Below, piece after piece: positions 57,064 to 64,000 of a DNA stretch of 64,000 nt. A program made the position numbers and the translations under genes. The notes under the pieces were generated by a model that ran no database searches, was not told the DNA's origin, and worked only from the letters and a program-made list of their open reading frames with translations. Numbering within the stretch: the first letter of the stretch is position 1; every line of letters starts with the position of its first letter. The stretch is taken from positions 1 to 64,000 of the forward strand of contig MWDE01000001.1 in assembly GCA_002070395.1 (NCBI GenBank). The letters run 5' to 3'. This stretch comes from Synergistetes bacterium ADurb.Bin155 (GTDB lineage Bacteria > Synergistota > Synergistia > Synergistales > Thermovirgaceae).

Positions 57064-58467
57064 TCAGGACCGTCTCCAACGGGTCCCATGGGGGGTATCC
57101 TCGAGAAGGATGCCCCTGGAAGCCAGTTCTTCCCTTATGGAATCGGCCCTTTTGAAGTCCCTTTCGGCCCGGGCCCTTTCCCTTTCAGCCAGAAGTGCCT
57201 CCACCTCTTCCTCGAGTCTCTTGTCGCCCTCTTCGGTCATTTCAATGAGACCCAGTATGCCGTCGACGTGATCGAAGAAGGAAAGGGCTTTTTCCCTGAA
57301 GGCGGGCGCGAGGTTTTTACCGCCCGACGTGGCCTGGTTGATGGTCCTGACGGCTTCGAAAAGGACTCCGATGGCGCCGGCGGTGTTGAGATCATCGTCG
57401 AGGGCCGCGTTGAAACGTTCCAGCGCCTCGTCGAGCAGAAATGCCTCTCCTCCGGAGGGGGGCCCGTCCCCGTCCACAGGGGCGTTGACCAGTTCGTGGT
57501 AGGAGTTCCTTATCCTGGCGACCGCGCTTTCGGCCTGCCCCAAGCTTTCATCGGAAAAACTGATGGGAGACCTGTAATGGGCGCTGAGCATGAAGAGCCT
57601 GATGGCTGATGGGGAGAACCGCTCGCGTGCCTCGCGGGCCGTGAGTATGTTGCCCAGGGACTTGGACATCTTTTCCTGGTCCATGAGGATGTAGCCGTTA
57701 TGGATCCAGTACCTCACGAAGGGTTTTCCCGTGGCTGCCTCGGCCTGGGCTATCTCGTTCTCGTGGTGGGGGAAGACCAGGTCGCTCCCCCCGGCGTGGA
57801 TATCGATGGTTTCGCCGAGGAGAGCCATGGCCATGGCGCTGCATTCTATGTGCCACCCCGGGCGACCCTCGCCCCAGGGGCTCTCCCAGGAAGGCTCACC
57901 TTCCTTTTTACCCTTCCAGAGGGCGAAGTCCAGGGGGTGTTTTTTCCTGGGGTCCACCTCGATGCGGGCCCCCGAAAGGAGGTCTTCCAGGGACTGCTTG
58001 GCAAGCTTGCCGTAGCCGGGAAAGGATTTGACGTCGAAGTAGACGTCGCCGTCCACAACGTAGCCGTGACCCCTTTCGACGAGTCGCCTCACCAGGCCTA
58101 TGATCTCGGGGATGAACTCGGTGGCCCTGGGAGAAAAGGTGGGACGCTTCACGCCGAGGGCGTCGGCGTCCTCGTAGTAGGCCTCGATGAACCGGTCGGC
58201 CAGTTCCCGGACGGTGATGCCAAGCTGGGCCGCCCTGTTTATCATCTTGTCGTCGATGTCGGTGAAGTTCTGGACGTAGGACACCTCGAACCCCTTCGCC
58301 TCCAGGTAACGGCGGAGGACGTCAAAGATAATGAAGGGGCGGGCGTTGCCGATATGGAAGAAATCGTATACCGTAGGGCCGCAGGAGTAAAAACTGACCT
58401 TCCCCGGCACGAGGGGGATGAAGGGCTCCTTCTTCCTGGTAAGGTCGTTGTAAAAGCACAAAGCCAT
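57064..58467 (-). CDS. cysS: Cysteinyl-tRNA synthetase
   Basis: 467 residues. The HIGH motif HIGNARPFIIFDVLRRY is near residue 38 and KMSKSLGN near residue 270. The zinc-binding Cys and His lie in FYSCGPTVYD, WHIECSAMA and GSDLVFPHHENE. The DALR-like C-terminal domain is present. It charges tRNA-Cys. The ATG at 58467 follows GGAGGTG by about 6 bases. It is divergent from uvrC. Confidence 0.96.
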   Translation of the reverse strand: MALCFYNDLTRKKEPFIPLVPGKVSFYSCGPTVYDFFHIGNARPFIIFDVLRRYLEAKGFEVSYVQNFTDIDDKMINRAAQLGITVRELADRFIEAYYEDADALGVKRPTFSPRATEFIPEIIGLVRRLVERGHGYVVDGDVYFDVKSFPGYGKLAKQSLEDLLSGARIEVDPRKKHPLDFALWKGKKEGEPSWESPWGEGRPGWHIECSAMAMALLGETIDIHAGGSDLVFPHHENEIAQAEAATGKPFVRYWIHNGYILMDQEKMSKSLGNILTAREARERFSPSAIRLFMLSAHYRSPISFSDESLGQAESAVARIRNSYHELVNAPVDGDGPPSGGEAFLLDEALERFNAALDDDLNTAGAIGVLFEAVRTINQATSGGKNLAPAFREKALSFFDHVDGILGLIEMTEEGDKRLEEEVEALLAERERARAERDFKRADSIREELASRGILLEDTPHGTRWRRS

Positions 58468-58509
58468 GGCTACACCTCCAAAGGCGGGAAAGGACTCCTT
58501 TAGGGGTAT

Positions 58510-58537
58510 CCTATACCAAATGGGTCACGCTGGACAA
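58510..58537 (-). promoter_or_regulatory. Putative cysS promoter
   Basis: On the minus strand TTGTCC (58537-58532), 16 bases, TATAGG (58515-58510). It leaves a leader of about 40 bases. No clear promoter was found for the divergent uvrC in the rest of the gap (58538-58640). Confidence 0.45.
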
Positions 58538-58640
58538 CCGGTCCAGGCCTTTCGAGGCCGGCGAAAGCGCGGGGCGCCGCCGGGCGCTTCGAAGGGCGGA
58601 AAGGAAGATCGACCTGGAAAAAACGGGCATTGAGAAAAAA

Positions 58641-60089
58641 GTGGCGTCTCTGCCTTTGCGCCCGGGCGTTTACCTGTTCCACGACGAGAACAGGGCCGTA
58701 ATATACGTGGGCAAGGCCAAATCGTTGAGGAAAAGGGTCCAGTCCTATTTCAGGCACGGGGGGTTCGCGTCGCCCCGGCTCAGGAAGCTCGTCTCTTCCA
58801 TAAGGGATATCTCCTTCATCAGGACCGAGACCGAGGCGGAGGCCCTCATAACCGAGGCGAGGCTGATAAAACAGTACCAGCCCTTTTTCAACATCGACCT
58901 CAAGATGGGGGAGCGGTACCCCTACGTGAAGATCACCGACGAACCCTTCCCCCGGATCGTGATAACCAGGCACCGGGAAGAGGGGGACGGCGCGGACTAC
59001 ATAGGGCCCTTCGTGAGCGCCGGCGAACTGCGGCAGATGCTACGGCTAGTGGAGAGGTTTTTCCCCTTGAGGATATGCAGGACCGACTCCAGGGGCGGCA
59101 AGTGGGCCGCCAGGCCCTGCGTGAGGTACGACCTCGGGAGGTGCCTTGGGCCCTGTGCCGGGCTCGCCGACCCTTCGGAGTACCGGGAGAGGGTGGCCGA
59201 TATCGCCCTGCTCCTGAGGGGGCAGTCCGCCTCCCTCGTAGGTAGGTTGAGGGAGAGGATGGACAAGGCTTCGGCCTCGATGGACTTCGAGACCGCCGGC
59301 CGGTACAGGGACACCATAAGGGCCATCTGGAGGCTGTCCAGGAGGCACGTGTCCATGGTCTTCTCGGACCCCCTCGATGGCGGTATCTGGAAGAGCCTCA
59401 CCCAACTCCAGGAGGTGCTGTCCCTCCCGACCCTCCCCTGGAGGATCGAGGGGTACGACATCTCCCATTTCGCCGGCGGAGAGGCCTACGGCGTCTGCGT
59501 TGTTTTCGAGCAGGGCCTCCCGAACCCTTCCCTGTACAGGAGGTACCGGATCCGCACCGTTGAGGGGATCGATGACTTCAGGTCCATCGCGGAGGTCCTG
59601 GAGAGAAGGTACAAAAGAGTCCTGGAGGAATCGGGTGTTTTCCCGCAACTGATCCTCATCGACGGCGGGCCCGGGCAGCTCTCCTTCGCGGTGGAGGCGC
59701 TCAAGGCCCTGGGCCTTGCCGATGTCCCGGTGGCCGCCATCGCGAAAAGGGAGGAGTTGCTTTACGTCCCCGGGAGGGTGGGACCGATCCGCCTGCCCCG
59801 GGAGAACGAGGCCCTGATGCTCCTCCAGCGGGTAAGGGATGAGTCTCATCGCTTCGCCATAGCCGCCAACAGGAGGGCCGGCAGGAAGAGGATGTCCCGC
59901 TCGTCGCTGGAGGATGTGCCGGGCATAGGCAAGATCCTGGCCTCGAGGCTCCTTTCGAGGTTTGGCAGTGTCGCCAGGATATCCACGCTGACCCCGGAAG
60001 AGATCTCTTCCGTGAAGGGCGTCAGCGCCGAGGTGGCGAAGAGGATAATCCGCCACCTGGGAGGCCGGGAGCAGGATGATGATGAATGA
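58641..60089 (+). CDS. uvrC: Excinuclease subunit C, short form
   Basis: 482 residues from the GTG start, against about 590-610 in most bacteria. The GIY-YIG nuclease (PGVYLFHDENRAVIYVGKAKSLRKRV) is complete, followed by the UVR helix pair (MDKASASMDFETAGRYRDTIRAIWRLS). The next ~100 residues that normally lie between it and the RNase H-like domain are missing. The RNase H domain resumes at IEGYDISHFAGGEAYG, with LILIDGGPGQL and DESHRFAI carrying the acidic and His residues, and two helix-hairpin-helix motifs follow (LEDVPGIGKILASRLL). There is no SD for the GTG; a CTG at 58614, 6 bases after AAGGAAG, gives an N-terminus that better matches the family. Confidence 0.93.
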   Translation: MASLPLRPGVYLFHDENRAVIYVGKAKSLRKRVQSYFRHGGFASPRLRKLVSSIRDISFIRTETEAEALITEARLIKQYQPFFNIDLKMGERYPYVKITDEPFPRIVITRHREEGDGADYIGPFVSAGELRQMLRLVERFFPLRICRTDSRGGKWAARPCVRYDLGRCLGPCAGLADPSEYRERVADIALLLRGQSASLVGRLRERMDKASASMDFETAGRYRDTIRAIWRLSRRHVSMVFSDPLDGGIWKSLTQLQEVLSLPTLPWRIEGYDISHFAGGEAYGVCVVFEQGLPNPSLYRRYRIRTVEGIDDFRSIAEVLERRYKRVLEESGVFPQLILIDGGPGQLSFAVEALKALGLADVPVAAIAKREELLYVPGRVGPIRLPRENEALMLLQRVRDESHRFAIAANRRAGRKRMSRSSLEDVPGIGKILASRLLSRFGSVARISTLTPEEISSVKGVSAEVAKRIIRHLGGREQDDDE

Positions 60090-61200
60090 CCCGAAAAGGG
60101 ATGCCTTGAATATGAGGGCGGCCCTGAGCCTCGCCCTCAGGGGGACGGGCAGGGTCAGTCCCAACCCCCTGGTGGGGTGCGTGATCGTTGGTCCCGGCGG
60201 TCTCGTGGGTTGGGCTTATCACGGCGAGGTAGGGGGACCCCACGCCGAGGCGGCCGCGCTGGAACGCGCCGGTGAGAGGGCGCGGGGGGCGACGCTTTAC
60301 GTCAATCTTGAGCCCTGCCGTCACCACGGAAGGACTCCCCCCTGCGCCCCCAGGATCATCGGGGCGGGCATCGCCAGGGTCGTAGCGGGCATGGCCGACC
60401 CCGACCCCAGGACGGCCGGCGGCGGCTTCGCTATGATGCGGGAGGCGGGGGTGGAGGTCACCCAGGGTGTCCTGGAGGAAAGGTGCAGGTATATCAACCG
60501 TGGTTTCCTCTCGAGGGTCGAGCGGAACCGCCCCTGGGTCATCCTTAAGATGGCAGCGACCCTCGATGGGAACATGGCCATGCCTTCCGGCGAGAGCCGC
60601 TGGATCACCAACTCCTTTTCCCGGGTGAGGGCCCACCTGTTGAGGGATGCCAACGATGCCGTCATGGTGGGTATCGGCACCGTATCCGCCGACGACCCCC
60701 TGCTGACCGTCAGGGACACCGACGGTAGGGACCCGATACCGGTGGTCCTGGACCCTTCGCTGAGGATGCCCCCATCGGCACGCCTGGCCAGGGATGGGAC
60801 GATCATCTTTTACTCCCGTGAAGCGCCGGCCGAAATACTGAAGGCTTTGCGGGCAAAAGGTTGTATACTTTACAAGATTGAGGCCGACAGGACGGGAAGG
60901 CCCTCCTTGGAGAGCGTGCTGGAAAAACTCGCCCAACTGGGGGTCAACAGCCTGCTTGTCGAGGGGGGGCCCGGAGTACTGGGTTCATTCCTGGCGGGGA
61001 GGCTTTTTGATGGGCTTGCTCTTTTCCTCGCGCCGCGTTTTTCTGGGAAAGGGCACGGCATCGGCGATGGTTTCGTCCTCGATAGACTCGCCGATGCCAT
61101 CGGGGTCAGGGTCGAGAGCATCAGGGACCTCGACGGCGACCTTTGGCTGGAGGGGGTCAACCCATGTTCACAGGACTGGTTGAGTGCACGGCGAGGGTAA
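60076..61200 (+). CDS. ribD: Bifunctional riboflavin biosynthesis deaminase/reductase
   Basis: 374 residues. The N-terminal cytidine-deaminase-like domain has HAEAAALE and PCRHHGRTPPC, the zinc ligands. The reductase domain (from about 150) has VILKMAATLDGNMAMPSGESRWI and the NADPH-binding EGGPGVLGSFLAGRLFDGLALFLAP. It carries out two steps after GTP cyclohydrolase II. Three in-frame ATGs occur at 60076, 60079 and 60082 after GGGAG; any could be used. It overlaps uvrC by 14 bases. Confidence 0.95.
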   Translation: MMMNDPKRDALNMRAALSLALRGTGRVSPNPLVGCVIVGPGGLVGWAYHGEVGGPHAEAAALERAGERARGATLYVNLEPCRHHGRTPPCAPRIIGAGIARVVAGMADPDPRTAGGGFAMMREAGVEVTQGVLEERCRYINRGFLSRVERNRPWVILKMAATLDGNMAMPSGESRWITNSFSRVRAHLLRDANDAVMVGIGTVSADDPLLTVRDTDGRDPIPVVLDPSLRMPPSARLARDGTIIFYSREAPAEILKALRAKGCILYKIEADRTGRPSLESVLEKLAQLGVNSLLVEGGPGVLGSFLAGRLFDGLALFLAPRFSGKGHGIGDGFVLDRLADAIGVRVESIRDLDGDLWLEGVNPCSQDWLSARRG

Positions 61201-61811
61201 CCGGCCTTAGAAGGAGCGGCGAGGTCGTCGAGCTGGTTATAGGGGGAGCCCCCATCGACTGGGAGTTGAAAAGGGGCGATTCCGTCTCCGTCTCCGGGGC
61301 GTGCCTTTCCGTGGTGGCCAGGGAGAGGGGCGGATTTACGGTGCAGATGATGCCCGAAACCTCCAAGAATACTATCCTGGGGAACGTCAAGCCCGGCTAC
61401 CGCGTCAACCTGGAGAGGGCCATGCCCGCCTCGGGGCGGCTCGAGGGCCATATCGTCACCGGCCACGTGGACCTGGTCTCTCAGGTGGTCGGCCTCGTGG
61501 ACCTGGGGCGGAGCAGGGAACTGGACTTCAGCCTCCCCCCCGAGGCCGCGCGCTTTGTAGCGAGAAAGGGTTCCATTGCCGTCCAGGGGGTCAGCCTGAC
61601 GGTCATCTCCAGCGAAGCCGGACAGTTCCGGGTCGGACTCATACCCGAGACCCTGGCCGACACGACGCTGGGGGATCTCCGGATCGGCGACCCGGTGAAC
61701 GTGGAGTACGATATACTATCAAAATACCTGGTGAATCTTCTCGAAAAGAGGACCTTGTCCCCGAAGGGGGGACTGACACTGGACAATTTGGCAGAAATGG
61801 GATGGTCGTAA
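61164..61811 (+). CDS. ribE: Riboflavin synthase alpha subunit
   Basis: 215 residues. The duplicated half-barrels begin with MFTGLVECTARV and with EGHIVTGHVDLVSQVV, each with its own SVSGACLSVV or AVQGVSLTVI motif. It dismutates two lumazines to riboflavin. GGAGGGGGT lies about 6 bases before the ATG. It overlaps the end of ribD by 37 bases, and the stop is followed at once by the ribBA start. Confidence 0.95.
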   Translation: MFTGLVECTARVTGLRRSGEVVELVIGGAPIDWELKRGDSVSVSGACLSVVARERGGFTVQMMPETSKNTILGNVKPGYRVNLERAMPASGRLEGHIVTGHVDLVSQVVGLVDLGRSRELDFSLPPEAARFVARKGSIAVQGVSLTVISSEAGQFRVGLIPETLADTTLGDLRIGDPVNVEYDILSKYLVNLLEKRTLSPKGGLTLDNLAEMGWS

Positions 61812-63077
61812 ATGGGAGGATCCGAAGTAGAGCGGGAATTGGCTGAAAATGAAAGGGTCTCCACAACCGTGGAAGAGGCCATAGAGATAATCCGCCGCGG
61901 CGGGATGGTCATAGTGGTGGACGACGAGTCGCGGGAGAACGAGGGCGACCTGGTGATGGCCGCCGGATCGGCCGACGCGGAGAGCATAAATTTCATGGTC
62001 TCCCGGGGAAGGGGGCTCGTTTGCGTCCCCATGGATGAAAAAGTCGCGAAGAGGCTGAACCTTGAGCCTATGGTCAGGGAGAACACTGACCTGCACTCTA
62101 CGGCCTTCACCGTGAGCGTCGACGCCCGGGATGGCGTCACCACGGGCATATCGGCCGCCGAGAGGGCTCTCACGGCGAGGCTTTTGGCCTCTCCCGAGGC
62201 GACGCCGGAGATGTTCCGAAGGCCGGGGCACATGTTCCCCCTGATCGCACGGTGCGGGGGAGTCCTGAAAAGGGCCGGTCACACTGAGGCCGCCGTGGAC
62301 CTGGCCAGGCTGGCCGGGAGGCCGCCGGTGGGCACCATATGCGAGATCATGAAGGACGACGGGTCCATGGCCCGGTTCCCCGACCTGGTGGAATTCGCCG
62401 AACTTCACGGGCTCAAGATCATCACCATCGAAGAACTCATCCGCTACAGGAACAAGAAGGAAAAACTGGTGGAGAAGGTCGCGGTCGTGAACCTGCCGAC
62501 GGAATACGGCGATTTTGTCGCCCACGCTTACGTATCCGTGCTGGATGAGAGCGGTGACAAGGTGCACCTGGCCCTGGTGAAGGGGAATATCTCCCCGGAA
62601 AGGGCGACGCTGGTGAGGGTTCATTCCGAATGCCTGACGGGGGATGCCCTGGGCTCCCTCCGGTGCGACTGCGGGCCGCAGCTGAAAACCGCCATGAGGA
62701 TGATCGAGGGTGAGGGAAACGGGGTATTGCTGTACATGAGGCAGGAGGGTCGCGGGATAGGGTTGCTGGAGAAACTCCACGCCTACGAACTGCAGGAGAA
62801 GGGGCTCGATACGGTGGAGGCCAACGAGGCCCTCGGCTACAAGCCCGACCTCAGGGACTACGGGATCGGCGCCCAGATACTCTCCGACCTCGGCTTGAAA
62901 AGGATCAGGCTCATCACGAACAACCCCAGGAAGATCATAGGTCTCGAGGGGCATGGTCTTGAAGTGGTGGACAGGATCCCCCTTGTCATCTCCCCCAACG
63001 CTTTCAACGAAAAGTACCTTGAGACCAAGGAGAATAAACTGGGCCATATGCTCCATCTGAAGGACATCATCGGCTAG
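61812..63077 (+). CDS. ribBA: 3,4-dihydroxy-2-butanone-4-phosphate synthase / GTP cyclohydrolase II
   Basis: 421 residues, the common fusion. The RibB domain (about 15-215) has [18 protein letters not shown] and the metal acidic loop with [11 protein letters not shown]. The RibA domain (about 220-421) has the zinc cysteines in [20 protein letters not shown] and the GTP loop [11 protein letters not shown]. It starts the pathway from both GTP and ribulose-5-phosphate. It begins on the base after the ribE stop. Confidence 0.96.
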   Translation: MGGSEVERELAENERVSTTVEEAIEIIRRGGMVIVVDDESRENEGDLVMAAGSADAESINFMVSRGRGLVCVPMDEKVAKRLNLEPMVRENTDLHSTAFTVSVDARDGVTTGISAAERALTARLLASPEATPEMFRRPGHMFPLIARCGGVLKRAGHTEAAVDLARLAGRPPVGTICEIMKDDGSMARFPDLVEFAELHGLKIITIEELIRYRNKKEKLVEKVAVVNLPTEYGDFVAHAYVSVLDESGDKVHLALVKGNISPERATLVRVHSECLTGDALGSLRCDCGPQLKTAMRMIEGEGNGVLLYMRQEGRGIGLLEKLHAYELQEKGLDTVEANEALGYKPDLRDYGIGAQILSDLGLKRIRLITNNPRKIIGLEGHGLEVVDRIPLVISPNAFNEKYLETKENKLGHMLHLKDIIG

Positions 63078-63121
63078 ACCGCCGGTGGGGCTATAAAACG
63101 AAAAGGGGGAAGTGATACGCT

Positions 63122-63592
63122 ATGAGGACGATCCAAGGCAAACTCGTGGGTACCGGCCTGCGGTTCTTCCTTGCAGTCTCCCGGTTCAACGAACTTATCT
63201 CCTCGAGGCTCCTGGAAGGAGCCAAGGATTTCCTTTTGAGGCACGATGTGCAGCCCCAGGATATCGATGTCGCCTGGGTCCCGGGGGCCTGGGAGCTCCC
63301 ACTGGCAGCCAGAGAGGGAGCCCTCACCGGCAAGTACGACGCCGTGATCGCCCTGGGTGCGATCATCAGGGGCGATACGCCCCACTTCGATTTCGTGGCT
63401 TCCGAGGTATCCAAGGGCCTCGCCATGGTGGAACTCGAGCAGAGGGTCCCCGTGGCGTTCGGCGTCCTTACCTGCGATACCCTCGAACAGGCGCTCCTGA
63501 GGGCCGGGAGCAAGTCCGGCAACAAGGGTGCCGATGCCGCCGCCGCCGCCATCGAGATGGCCGACCTTTTGAGCCAGTTGAGAAAATCCTGA
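63122..63592 (+). CDS. ribH: 6,7-dimethyl-8-ribityllumazine synthase
   Basis: 156 residues. [28 protein letters not shown] and [16 protein letters not shown] are the lumazine synthase signatures, with His near residue 88 as the proton donor, and [16 protein letters not shown] follows. It joins the RibBA product to the RibD product; capsid-forming or not is unknown. It is the last rib gene before serS, and no FMN riboswitch lies anywhere upstream of the operon. Confidence 0.96.
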   Translation: MRTIQGKLVGTGLRFFLAVSRFNELISSRLLEGAKDFLLRHDVQPQDIDVAWVPGAWELPLAAREGALTGKYDAVIALGAIIRGDTPHFDFVASEVSKGLAMVELEQRVPVAFGVLTCDTLEQALLRAGSKSGNKGADAAAAAIEMADLLSQLRKS

Positions 63593-63609
63593 CAGTTTGG
63601 AGGATACCC

Positions 63610-64000
63610 ATGCTCGACATCAAACTTTTTCGTGAAAGACCCGAGGAACTGAGCAAGGCCCTGGCAGCAAGGTACGGCGTTTTTCCCGTTGAGGAGGTCG
63701 TCGGGCTGGACGCCCGGCGCAGGGAAGTGCTCACCCTCACCGACGACCTGAGATCCGAAAGGAACCAGGGCTCCAGGGAGATCGCCGAGTTGAGGAAAAG
63801 CGGCGGCGATGCTGCGGGGCTGACCGAGAGGATGCGACTCGTCGGCGAGGAGATCAGGAAAAATGAAGAGATGATCTCCGACATGGAGAACCGCATCCAG
63901 GCCCTGCTCCTCGAGATTCCTAATATCCCCCACGAGTCGGTCCCGGTGGGGGAGGACGAGGATTCCAACAAGGTGGTCCGCACCTGGGGCGAACCCCGGA
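63610..64000 (+). CDS. serS: Seryl-tRNA synthetase, N-terminal part (runs off the window)
   Basis: 130 residues visible. [23 protein letters not shown] is the SerRS start, followed by the long helical tRNA-binding arm (about 25-100, [10 protein letters not shown] and [20 protein letters not shown]), and it ends in VVRTWG just before the catalytic core. It charges tRNA-Ser and also tRNA-Sec, relevant because selC lies in the same window. It starts 17 bases after ribH with TTTGGAGG upstream. Confidence 0.95.
   Translation, partial: MLDIKLFRERPEELSKALAARYGVFPVEEVVGLDARRREVLTLTDDLRSERNQGSREIAELRKSGGDAAGLTERMRLVGEEIRKNEEMISDMENRIQALLLEIPNIPHESVPVGEDEDSNKVVRTWGEPR

Noticed and set aside
58468..60079. 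An FMN riboswitch before the rib genes
   Set aside because: The rib genes follow uvrC by a 14-base overlap with no leader. The only gap, upstream of uvrC, lacks the conserved FMN-box sequence elements.
1..64000. CRISPR arrays, insertion sequences, prophage genes and rRNA operons
   Set aside because: No direct repeats with regular spacers, no transposase or phage genes and no rRNA sequence were seen. The single Xer-type recombinase is flanked by housekeeping genes.

Overview
The window is GC-rich, densely coding bacterial DNA. Almost all genes sit in long same-strand operons in which neighbours overlap by 4 bases (ATGA or TTGA) and SD sequences are purine-rich. A type IV pilus secretin (PilQ) points to a diderm. 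A 14-gene membrane-bound Mbh-type [NiFe] hydrogenase, a 2-oxoacid:ferredoxin oxidoreductase, a selenocysteine tRNA, a BMP-type nucleoside importer and several nucleoside and amino-acid catabolic genes suggest an anaerobic, ferredoxin-centred, peptide- or amino-acid-fermenting bacterium. My best guess is Synergistota, but this rests on gene content only, with no marker phylogeny.

Layout. 1-2.0 kb (minus): a UmuC-type Y-family polymerase followed by the start of a UmuD-like peptidase, plus a secreted protein of unknown function. 2.1-10.6 kb (plus): mbhABCDEFGHIJKLMN in the archaeal gene order, followed by an asparaginase. 11.7-15.7 kb: gltX (minus) diverging from polA (plus). 15.7-17.1 kb: a SurA/PpiD-like periplasmic protein, tRNA-Ser(GCT), tRNA-Arg(ACG) and a terminator. 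17.1-18.0 kb (minus): a DEDDh exonuclease with a WYL-like C-terminus. 18.1-23.1 kb: pilB, pilT, a PilP-like gene and pilQ. 23.2-25.9 kb: efp, a zinc-ribbon protein, an Asp23 protein with a Lys/Glu tail, a structured gap, a small membrane protein and nusB. 25.9-33.4 kb: xseA, mtnA, ahcY, mtaD, alaS. 33.4-41.5 kb: ruvX, mutS, mutL, miaA, ispH, rpsA. 41.5-43.7 kb: def, fmt and a P-loop ATPase. 43.7-46.9 kb: a four-subunit 2-oxoacid:ferredoxin oxidoreductase and a Nudix hydrolase. 47.0-50.6 kb: a Xer recombinase, purine and pyrimidine nucleoside phosphorylases and a small sigma factor. 50.7-51.6 kb: tRNA-Sec and an acetoacetate decarboxylase-family gene. 51.7-56.5 kb: a BMP-type ABC importer. 56.5-58.5 kb (minus): gpt and cysS. 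58.6-64 kb: a short uvrC, ribD-ribE-ribBA-ribH and the start of serS.

How it fits together. 2-oxoacids from amino acids would be oxidised by KorDABC to reduce ferredoxin. Mbh would re-oxidise ferredoxin by making H2 and store the energy as a proton/sodium gradient through its Mrp-like module. MtnA, AhcY and MtaD, with the nucleoside phosphorylases, the BMP importer and xanthine phosphoribosyltransferase, form a purine-nucleoside and SAM by-product salvage network. Repair genes (umuC, polA, mutS/L, xseA, uvrC, ruvX) are unusually frequent, and several are non-canonical: a UmuD' lacking its arm, PolA with an altered motif C and no proofreading motif, and a UvrC about 100 residues short.

I found no CRISPR array, prophage, insertion sequence, rRNA operon or FMN riboswitch. 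The most novel-looking items are the UmuD'-like gene, the hydrogenase electron-input subunit with an extra tethered two-cluster ferredoxin, the exonuclease-WYL fusion, the short UvrC with a possible CTG start, and a structured non-coding stretch before nusB.
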